The position numbers and the translations under genes were made by a program. DNA of 54,875 nt from Halopenitus sp041821145 (lineage in GTDB: Archaea > Halobacteriota > Halobacteria > Halobacteriales > Haloferacaceae): assembly GCF_041821145.1 (NCBI RefSeq), contig NZ_JBGUBC010000019.1:1-54875 (forward strand), written 5' to 3'. Each line of letters starts with the position of its first letter. Position 1 is the stretch's first letter. Positions 48,948 to 54,875 of this stretch are shown here, one piece after another. The notes under the pieces were generated by a model. That model saw only the letters and a list, made by a program, of their open reading frames with translations. It was not told where the DNA came from and searched no databases.

Positions 48948-49195
48948 AGGATCGGTTCCCTCCCTGCGGAGTCACGTGTTCAGACGGTGCTGCGGAACCG
49001 GTCCTTCGAATCCCCACCACTCGTCGACGGCCTCGTCCTTGCGGCTCGAAGTCCCGTTTGGCAGTGGGTGGTGTCCCCTACCGTATCCGGTAGGTGGGGC
49101 ATGGATACGTCGCTCTGCGTCAATAGTACTGACAGCAACCGAATCGGCGTCTGTCCACAGTTCGGCGTGCGCAGCCGATTCGGGGAGAAACCCAA
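48948..49195. promoter_or_regulatory. Promoter region of the second sub-operon with 18-bp palindrome
   Basis: No gene. CCTACCGTATCCGGTAGG at 49077-49094 is an inverted repeat (CCTACCG, 4-nt spacer, CGGTAGG), flanked by C and G runs. It lies about 100 bp before the next start codon. The same arrangement recurs upstream of regulator B (53492-53509). Confidence 0.65.
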
Positions 49196-49948
49196 ATGTC
49201 AAAACAACGGTACTCAGATCCGACCCGTCGTAGCGTACTCACGAGTGTCGGTGCTGCAGGGGTCGGTGCGTACGGATTCTTGCGATTCCGTGGCGTGTCG
49301 ACGGCGGGCCCCGACACCCGATATACGAACTATACTCTCGCCGAGACACACGGCCCCGCGATCCTGGTCGGGTGGTACAGCACGTACAACGGCGACCTCC
49401 GCTCGGGATCACCGACGGATGGCGACGAGTGGGAGTTCAATTCGACTGCCGAGTATATCGACGACGTCGAAGTCGTCCTTGCCGATCATCCCGCCGTCGA
49501 TGTCAGTAACGTTCTCCCGGGGGATAGCGGCACGCTCAGCGTCGGGCTATTCGTCAACTCCGACTCCGAAAGCGGTCGAATATGGATGCGACTCGAACGT
49601 GGACGCGGGCCACTGAGCGAGGCGATCGGGATACGGATGTGGTACGATACGGGGATCTTCGGGATCGGCGGCTGTCAGGGGGCTGAAAACGGAATGCCGA
49701 TCGATACGATCACACCGGAGAACGCCACACTTGCCGATCCGGGAGCGTTAGCGGACGGTATCGAGATCAATCCGGGGATCTTCGATAATGGACGGATAGA
49801 CCCCGGTGACCGGATCTGTGTCGCCCTCGCATGGACACTCCCGGTTGATGTCGGCAACGATCTCCAGAATACGTCGACGCTCTTCGACCTGGAGTTCGTG
49901 GTGACCAACGCTGACGATCCGACGAATCCCTTCGAGGGAGGTGCTTGA
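49196..49948 (+). CDS. TasA-like surface protein 4, short divergent form
   Basis: 250 residues, the shortest subunit. A twin-arginine signal (DPTRRSVLTSVGAAGVGAYG) is retained, but the FFSD junction is lost (RYTNYTLAETHG). The core blocks survive in weakened form: VLPGDSGTLSVGLF, IWMRLERG, IRMWYDTG and VALAWTLPVDVGNDLQNTSTLFDLEF. No added domain. It begins the second sub-operon, with the next gene starting 1 nt after its stop codon. It may be a cap or initiator rather than a bulk subunit, but this is speculation. Confidence 0.8.
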   Translation: MSKQRYSDPTRRSVLTSVGAAGVGAYGFLRFRGVSTAGPDTRYTNYTLAETHGPAILVGWYSTYNGDLRSGSPTDGDEWEFNSTAEYIDDVEVVLADHPAVDVSNVLPGDSGTLSVGLFVNSDSESGRIWMRLERGRGPLSEAIGIRMWYDTGIFGIGGCQGAENGMPIDTITPENATLADPGALADGIEINPGIFDNGRIDPGDRICVALAWTLPVDVGNDLQNTSTLFDLEFVVTNADDPTNPFEGGA

Positions 49949-49949
49949 G

Positions 49950-50918
49950 ATGGCATCACCCAACATCTCCCGACGCGAGGTCCTCGCAGGGCTCGGCGGT
50001 GTCGGCGCTGTCGGAGCCGTCAGCGGGGTTGGAACCTACGCGTTGCTCACCAGTAAAAAATCGTTCAGCGGATCGATCCGCTCCGGGACGCTATCGATCG
50101 ATGTCGACTGTCAGCGCTGTCTCGTCGACGGTGACGATGTCTCGTTCGCGCTCGGGGGCATCGATCGCGGTGACAACGGTACGGAAACGCTCGCCATCTC
50201 TATTGTGACGAACCCAGCTCGGCTATGGCTCCGAAGTGGCTGTCCACCCGCCATCGATCGACTCGGAGACGCACTCGTCGTTACTCTCAGATACGATGAC
50301 GTCACGATCGAATCCGGAACGCTCTCCGCGGTTCAGCGTTCGCTTCGTGGCGGCACGTCACTCGGGGAAAGCTGTACGACCCCCGGTGAGACGGCCGAAC
50401 TCGATATTGAGTGGGATCTTCCGATGGAAACGCCGGATTCGGTGGCGGGCGAACGGACGAGCTTCGAGTTCGAATTCTTTGCCGAACAATGTCGCCATCT
50501 CGATGCGACCAACGGCGAGAATCCCTTCGTGGGGACGCCACCGTGTGAGGAGTTCGAGGACTGTCTCCCCTGCGACGGAGACGGCAGCGACCGGATCGCC
50601 AACGCGACCTTCGAGTACGACGGCCCCGACAAGGCGTTCGTCGAACTGGTACAGGGAACGAGCGGAAACAGTCCCCAAAGCAGCGATCTGTTCGCGGGAA
50701 CGCTTGATCCGGGGGACACCTTCGTTTCGTCCCTGCCACCGTCCGGCCGCGCGGACGTCGACGTCCTCGTGGGAGGCGGGACGATCGGCCAGTTCCACAC
50801 CAGTTGTTCACAACCGTTCGGGCCGGGGCTCGTCATCACTGACGGACTCCACAGTCTGACCGTGCTTGAGGCGGCCGACACCGCCGGAAACGCGATCTGT
50901 GAGGTACCCAACGCATGA
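49950..50918 (+). CDS. TasA-like surface protein 5 with C-terminal HTSCSQP domain
   Basis: 322 residues. Signal SRREVLAGLGGVGAVGAVSG, then TYALLTSKKSFSGSIRSGTLSIDVD in place of the FFSD junction, still with the GTLSID strand. The core is reduced (GIDRGDNGTETLAISI, NPARLWLRSGC, LDIEWDLPMETPDSVAGERTSFEFEFFAEQCRH). Residues about 205-322 are a separate domain (IANATFEYDGPDKAFVELV ... GQFHTSCSQPFGPGLVITD), resembling an exported HTSCSQP module (I believe DUF7467). Its start is 1 nt after the previous stop; its end overlaps the peptidase gene by 4 bp. Confidence 0.82.
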   Translation: MASPNISRREVLAGLGGVGAVGAVSGVGTYALLTSKKSFSGSIRSGTLSIDVDCQRCLVDGDDVSFALGGIDRGDNGTETLAISIVTNPARLWLRSGCPPAIDRLGDALVVTLRYDDVTIESGTLSAVQRSLRGGTSLGESCTTPGETAELDIEWDLPMETPDSVAGERTSFEFEFFAEQCRHLDATNGENPFVGTPPCEEFEDCLPCDGDGSDRIANATFEYDGPDKAFVELVQGTSGNSPQSSDLFAGTLDPGDTFVSSLPPSGRADVDVLVGGGTIGQFHTSCSQPFGPGLVITDGLHSLTVLEAADTAGNAICEVPNA

Positions 50919-51829
50919 ATTTCAAACGAACGCTCAACGTCGGCGGTGTACTGCTGTTGATAGCATTGGTCGTCCCGTTCGCGATATATGCGGTCCCAAT
51001 GACCGTCGGCGCGGACCACAGCTTCGTGGTCCTCACCGCAAGCATGACACCCGCCATCGCGCCGGGCGACGTCGTCATCGTCGCCGACCGTGATCCGGAG
51101 ACGATCGTCGAAGGTGACGTGATCACGTTCACCCGCGGAACCAACGAGGTCCCGGTGACACACCGAGTGACGACCGTCGTCGAGGGGGTCGATGGAGTGG
51201 CCTTCGAGACGAAGGGAGACGCAAACAGCGATATCGACGCTTCGTTCGTGCCGGCTGACAACGTGATCGGGACGGTGATACTGACGATCCCGTACATCGG
51301 CTACGTCGTTCAATTCACCAATACGCCATACGGCTTCGTCGCACTCGTCGCCCTTCCCATCGGCTTGTTCGTCGTCTCGGAACTCTGGATGCTCTTTCAG
51401 CGGCGCTCGATCACGGTGGGTCCCGACGGCGAATTCGCAGAAAGGGAAACGACCCACGGGACGCCCGACGACACCGCCAGTTCCGATGCCAGTGCCGGTG
51501 ACGTCAACGAGTTCATGATCACCACCCGGACGCTCGAGGGTGCGTTCGCTCCACTCGTCGCGCTCACCCTCTATAGCGGGTATATTGCAACCGTCCGGCT
51601 AACCGAAATAACGATCGCGGTCGCCGTCGGCAGCACGATATCGCTCGTCGCCCTCTCGATACTACTGGTGACCGCTCGCCGACGGAACGGGGACGCGCCG
51701 ATGTCCGCCGAGCCCGAACCGGAACGATCCGAGTCGGAGCGGCCCGCAGCGGACGGTGGGATTGTATCAGGATCACCAGTCTCGGGACCGTTACCGGATG
51801 CGGACGGCGACGGGTCGGTGGACGAATGA
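50915..51829 (+). CDS. SipW-like (ER-type) signal peptidase I dedicated to the cluster
   Basis: 304 residues. The N-terminal helix (about 9-28) is followed by the catalytic serine in LTASMTPAIAPGD (Ser43), the base in EVPVTHRVTTVV (His83) and the Asp region TKGDANSDID (Asp102/Asp108). This Ser-His-Asp set is typical of archaeal and SipW/ER peptidases instead of Ser-Lys bacterial ones. Three further hydrophobic segments near 125-165, 195-215 and 217-235 precede an acidic tail. It overlaps genes on both sides by 4 bp (ATGA), so it is coupled to its likely substrates. Confidence 0.93.
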   Translation: MNFKRTLNVGGVLLLIALVVPFAIYAVPMTVGADHSFVVLTASMTPAIAPGDVVIVADRDPETIVEGDVITFTRGTNEVPVTHRVTTVVEGVDGVAFETKGDANSDIDASFVPADNVIGTVILTIPYIGYVVQFTNTPYGFVALVALPIGLFVVSELWMLFQRRSITVGPDGEFAERETTHGTPDDTASSDASAGDVNEFMITTRTLEGAFAPLVALTLYSGYIATVRLTEITIAVAVGSTISLVALSILLVTARRRNGDAPMSAEPEPERSESERPAADGGIVSGSPVSGPLPDADGDGSVDE

Positions 51830-52758
51830 CCCAACTGAGCGCCGGTGCTATTCCCGTTGCACTCGTGGTCGTCTTCGCGTTGACCGTCGGTGGCGGGTTC
51901 CAAACCGCCGCGTTGTTTTCGGACTCGGAGACAGTGTCCGGGAGTTTCTCGACGGTCGAGACCTTCGAACCGATCGAGCAAATGAATCCCGATCCGACGA
52001 TCGAAAACGAGTCGATTGCCGCCCCAATACACGGGACGGGCGCTCCCGAAACGAACGGAAGTGTTTCAAGCGGCGGGTCGCCAGAACCGACCGATCTCGA
52101 CGGCGAAATGACTGCTCGCTCCGGATCGGCGGAGAACGGGAACAACTCGATTTCGGTGATGGACGACGGAACAAAAACGGAATCAGAAACCGAACGTGGA
52201 TCGGACGCCGACACCGGTGACGAACCGGAGGACTCTCTCGAAACGGGCTCCGATCGCGATGACACCGAGGCGTCTGACGACGACACGAACAACCTCACCG
52301 ACGGAGACAGCGGCGGGACCGACGATGGGAGCGATAGCGGGGCGAATGACGAGGCTGCCGGACCGAGTGACCCCGATGACGAAAGCGACGTTGACAGTGG
52401 CGATGGTGCTGACTCGAGCAGCGGCGAATCGGATGATTCCGAGGACGATACGGAAACGGCTGATAGCTTAAAAAACTCGGAAGGTGACGAGACGGAGGGC
52501 ACGTCCGAGGATACGAATACAGCGGATTCGAACGACGAAAGCTCGGATGACGACGGCTCCACCTCGGACGGGGATCGTTCCTCGATCAATGATAACAGCG
52601 CCACCTCGGACACCAGCAGTTCCTCGGCGGACGACGACTCCACCAGTGGTACCACCTCCGAGGGTGGATCGACCGACGACGGAGACGGATCGGGAGACAA
52701 CTCGAACGACAACGGGGACTCCTCCGATAGTACGGACAGCAGTGAAACTGACGAATAG
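51826..52758 (+). CDS. SipW-type signal protein with 250-residue Ser/Asp/Glu-rich tail
   Basis: 310 residues. The start is a membrane segment (about 7-25) ending QTAALFSDSETVSGSFSTVETFEPI, that is, the TasA-type junction plus one or two strands but no full core. Everything after about residue 60 is low-complexity Ser, Asp, Glu, Gly, Thr and Asn, comparable in style with Ser-Asp repeat regions of bacterial surface adhesins, with no hydrophobic segment and no cysteine. It is likely an exported, disordered, strongly acidic protein that could anchor, space or terminate fibres. Last gene of the second sub-operon. Confidence 0.8.
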   Translation: MTQLSAGAIPVALVVVFALTVGGGFQTAALFSDSETVSGSFSTVETFEPIEQMNPDPTIENESIAAPIHGTGAPETNGSVSSGGSPEPTDLDGEMTARSGSAENGNNSISVMDDGTKTESETERGSDADTGDEPEDSLETGSDRDDTEASDDDTNNLTDGDSGGTDDGSDSGANDEAAGPSDPDDESDVDSGDGADSSSGESDDSEDDTETADSLKNSEGDETEGTSEDTNTADSNDESSDDDGSTSDGDRSSINDNSATSDTSSSSADDDSTSGTTSEGGSTDDGDGSGDNSNDNGDSSDSTDSSETDE

Positions 52759-52822
52759 CGTCATTTCTCAGCCGTCTACGGGACGACAGCATACCTAGCG
52801 ATTCGTCCGACGTCGGGTTCGG

Positions 52823-53386
52823 CTATTGCTCGGCTATCCGATTCCGTCTCATCTGGACGGTGTGAACGAGCGACAGACCGGTGAACAGGACTACGAAAAA
52901 CGCGAGTGTGTGCCAACTGGATACAAACGGTATTATCCCGAAATAAAGTGCCGTGACGAACGCCGCAGCAACCGCCGAAGTCCCGAGATAAACGTCGCTC
53001 CAGGAAAGGTGATTCTTCGGAACGACCTCCAGATAGATATCGAGCTGTTCGGCTTGCGGTGCTAACTCGATCGTCCCGCGGTCAGCGTCGTACTCGATGA
53101 ACCCATATCGGTGTAGTCTCGGGAGATGTGACTGATACAGCGACGTATATGCACGCTTGCGCTGTTTGTACGTCACCTCCACGATCGGAACGTCGTTTTC
53201 CCACGCCGCGATCTGCTCGGCGAGATCTCGAATAAGAACGGGTCCATCATCCTCATACGTTCGTAGATACCGCAAGGCTTGGCGTCGTCGGGGGTTCGAT
53301 AACGTCTCGAAGGCCCGATCTCGCAGGACGCTCGTCGCTTCGCACTCCTGCTCGTCTCTTGGTAGTTGTATGTCTATCGTTTGCAT
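52823..53386 (-). CDS. Membrane-anchored winged-helix regulator (DUF7344 type), copy B
   Basis: 187 residues, same layout as copy A at 43769-44317: wHTH domain (RAFETLSNPRRRQALRYLR, LIRDLAEQIAAWE, KRAYTSLYQSHLPRLHRYGFIEYDADRGTIEL), then two hydrophobic helices near 133-152 and 157-175. The shared phrases NPRRR, LRDLA/IRDLA, Y-S/T-SLxQxHLPxL and I-EYD-RG show homology. It converges with the surface cluster and lies 64 bp after its last gene. The palindrome CCTAC-N8-GTAGG sits 106-123 bp upstream of its start. Confidence 0.88.
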   Translation of the reverse strand: MQTIDIQLPRDEQECEATSVLRDRAFETLSNPRRRQALRYLRTYEDDGPVLIRDLAEQIAAWENDVPIVEVTYKQRKRAYTSLYQSHLPRLHRYGFIEYDADRGTIELAPQAEQLDIYLEVVPKNHLSWSDVYLGTSAVAAAFVTALYFGIIPFVSSWHTLAFFVVLFTGLSLVHTVQMRRNRIAEQ

Positions 53387-53491
53387 TGATCAATCTCTCG
53401 GAGATATAATGGAGATGAGTTAGCATAAACACGTACTATCGTTCCCGCGTTCGACGGCGAAACCCGTTCTCTCCAGGACCGGCAGTAACCT

Positions 53492-53509
53492 CCTACGGGA
53501 ACTGGTAGG
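53492..53509. promoter_or_regulatory. 18-bp palindrome upstream of regulator B and the next gene
   Basis: CCTACGGGAACTGGTAGG has the inverted ends CCTAC and GTAGG with an 8-nt centre, matching 13 of 18 positions of the palindrome at 49077-49094. It lies in the divergent region between regulator B (start 53386) and the gene at 53550, about 41 bp before the latter's ATG. Confidence 0.6.
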
Positions 53510-53549
53510 TTGCACCTAACTACGCGCTGAGCGCACTAACATCGGCAGG

Positions 53550-54398
53550 ATGACCCGAGGCTCTGCAACGGTATCGAGTTGGAAACGTTCCGATTACACG
53601 GGGGCGAATCGGTGTCTCCCATGTACCGTAGTTAACGTGGCTCTCGCTGCTGGACTCGCAGCCGGTGGCACCGTCGCCGCCGCTATTGTCGGGGTCTCGT
53701 GGGCAGCCATCGCAGGGGGATCGATACTCGGCGGGTCGCTTCTCGTGATCTATTTTAACGGATATCTCGTTCCGGGAACGCCGACTCTGACGAAACGACA
53801 CCTCCCGCGGTGGGTGCTGACGGCGTTCGGAAAGGATGATCCCGTTCGAATCGACGGTCCGTTCGATCCGGATGCGGAGCTTCGTGACGCCGGAATCGTG
53901 ATCGAGAGTCCCGACGATCTGGAGTTACTCCCCGCCTTCGAGCGCGCCTGGCGGATCGCGATCGACGATATCGGGATCGCAGATATGTCCGTCGAGACTG
54001 AAATAATTCAACGGATCGCGGCTCTCGGGGAATTCGACGTCGACGACGTCGAACTTATCGAGGATCCGAACGCCTTCCAAGTGTGGTACGAGGGAGAACA
54101 GGTCGCAAACTGGGAATCGCGTGCCGCCTGTCTCGCCGACGTCACAGCGGCCGACGTCATCCCCGAGTATGATTCGTGGTGGCACGAGCGCCCGCTGGCA
54201 ATGCAGGCGGAACTGCTCGGTGCGCTCCGACTGTTCCTCGATCGGTGTCCGGTTTGTCACGGCGCAGTCACACTCTCCCTGGAGGTCGTCAGCTCCTGTT
54301 GTCACGACTACAACGTGGTGGCAACCACCTGCAACGGCTGTAATGCCCGGCTGTTCGAGGTCGAAATCGATGGCGAACTCCCGGTTGATGAGGAGTAA
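53550..54398 (+). CDS. Membrane protein with N-terminal CLPC motif and C-terminal zinc-binding domain
   Basis: 282 residues. Near the N-terminus NRCLPCTVVNVALAAGLAAGG has a Cys-x-x-Cys leading into hydrophobic segments (about 28-50 and 52-72). The middle, about 95-220, is soluble and acidic. The end has CPVCHG, SSCCHD and TTCNGCNARLF, giving CxxC, CC and CxxC, a probable zinc site. Seems to be a conserved haloarchaeal family without a known function. It is divergent from regulator B and has the CCTAC palindrome just upstream, so it may belong to the same regulon. Confidence 0.75.
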   Translation: MTRGSATVSSWKRSDYTGANRCLPCTVVNVALAAGLAAGGTVAAAIVGVSWAAIAGGSILGGSLLVIYFNGYLVPGTPTLTKRHLPRWVLTAFGKDDPVRIDGPFDPDAELRDAGIVIESPDDLELLPAFERAWRIAIDDIGIADMSVETEIIQRIAALGEFDVDDVELIEDPNAFQVWYEGEQVANWESRAACLADVTAADVIPEYDSWWHERPLAMQAELLGALRLFLDRCPVCHGAVTLSLEVVSSCCHDYNVVATTCNGCNARLFEVEIDGELPVDEE

Positions 54399-54545
54399 TC
54401 GGACCGTTCCAAGAACACTCCACCCACGCGCACGATCAATAGAATGAAACTTGTCGCGAGCGCGGCGCTGTAAGTCGCTACTTCCCAAACGGTGGGAAAG
54501 TCGAGGAATATGAAGTAGGACGACCGAAAACGACTGCATATGACC

Positions 54546-54863
54546 ATGGATCGGAAGGACCTCACTGGAATGGTCGTTATCGGCCTCCTTCTCATAGCCC
54601 TGATCCTCGTCGTGGCGGGAGTCGAAACGGTCGCCGGATTCGACGTTCTTGCAGCCGGACCATCCGCAGTCGGATACCTTGCTGCCGGGAATTTCAGCGT
54701 TGGCGTCCTCTCAGCCGGGATGTTCTCGGTCGGGATATTTGCTGCAGGGATATTCTCCGTGGGAGTCTTTGCTATTGGTATCTTCTCGATCGGAATCTTT
54801 TCGTTCGGCATCTATGCGGCGGGATTCTATGCGGTTCGCGAGTATATCGAGACGACTGAATAG
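54546..54863 (+). CDS. Membrane protein with Gly-every-five-residue repeats
   Basis: 105 residues. After one ordinary hydrophobic helix (about 8-27), 12 pentapeptide-like units run in sequence with Gly at each fifth position (GPSAV, GYLAA, GNFSV, GVLSA, GMFSV, GIFAA, GIFSV, GVFAI, GIFSI, GIFSF, GIYAA, GFYAV). The region is hydrophobic throughout, so it may form Gly-packed helices in the membrane or a beta-solenoid. The ATG at 54546 is preferred to a codon 6 bases earlier. No function is known to me. Confidence 0.72.
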   Translation: MDRKDLTGMVVIGLLLIALILVVAGVETVAGFDVLAAGPSAVGYLAAGNFSVGVLSAGMFSVGIFAAGIFSVGVFAIGIFSIGIFSFGIYAAGFYAVREYIETTE

Positions 54864-54875
54864 TCACGTCGCATA

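Noticed and set aside
51564..52712. Ser-rich minus-strand open frame opposite the acidic-tail protein
   Set aside because: The Ser/Val/Pro composition mirrors the Ser/Asp codons of the sense gene, which has a clear signal junction and a 4-bp overlap with the peptidase gene.

Overview
The window is a gene-dense, high-GC chromosomal stretch from a halophilic archaeon (class Halobacteria). The evidence is the strongly acidic proteins, leaderless-type promoters with TATA boxes about 25-30 bp before start codons, Dph2, a halocyanin, SlyD-type FKBP, haloarchaeal zinc-ribbon microproteins, and many families I know only from haloarchaea. I cannot fix the genus from the sequence. I saw no rRNA, tRNA, CRISPR array or intact insertion sequence.

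Layout. (1) 0.06-3.5 kb, minus strand: an Hsp20 chaperone behind two inverted repeats, a membrane protein with a Cys-Cys pair, a DUF3179 lipoprotein, a zinc-ribbon microprotein and a UspA protein. (2) 3.6-11.2 kb, minus: a tightly overlapping MoxR/DUF58/VWA operon (BatA-like protein, two-VWA membrane protein, coiled-coil protein, membrane protein, MoxR ATPase, DUF58 protein). (3) 11.3-14 kb: a flavin disulfide reductase with a His tail, a Met-rich membrane protein and DHFR. (4) 14.1-18.1 kb: an HhH plus RNase H-like nuclease and a DUF1998-type helicase, the archaeal counterpart of the MrfB/MrfA repair pair. (5) 18.3-33.3 kb: an accessory metal-handling region. It holds an MFS transporter, RidA, an arsenic operon (ArsR, Acr3, broken UspA, ArsC), a soluble HMA chaperone with a P1B ATPase and an FmdE protein, a metal-type regulator, a permease with YHS domains, Met- and His-rich membrane or secreted proteins with SHOCT tails, a thioredoxin, a halocyanin-SHOCT fusion and a uracil-DNA glycosylase. 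(6) 33.3-43.7 kb: housekeeping genes (CYTH, FKBP, Ca2+/Na+ antiporter, a RAD55-like protein without a P-loop, YlbF-like, esterase, Dph2, a LOG-like protein, a zinc-finger microprotein) and an APC permease between two paralogous TrkA proteins. (7) 43.8-54.9 kb: the most unusual block. Five secreted proteins carry twin-arginine plus SipW/TasA-type N-termini. With them are a dedicated ER-type signal peptidase and a signal-bearing protein with a huge Ser/Asp tail. Two membrane-anchored winged-helix regulators of one family bracket the block.

How it fits together. Region 7 looks like a self-contained surface-fibre or matrix system related to bacterial TasA/camelysin-SipW and to archaeal bundling pili. 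Its subunits share one core but carry different extra modules (a VWA domain, a beta-type insert, two different C-terminal domains). A palindrome of the form CCTAC-N8-GTAGG lies upstream of the second half of the cluster and upstream of the second regulator, and half-sites lie upstream of the first regulator and first subunit, so the regulators may control the block. Region 5 combines efflux, chaperones, redox and Met/His-rich envelope proteins and reads as a copper/heavy-metal and arsenic resistance island. All functional links are inferred from sequence and context only.
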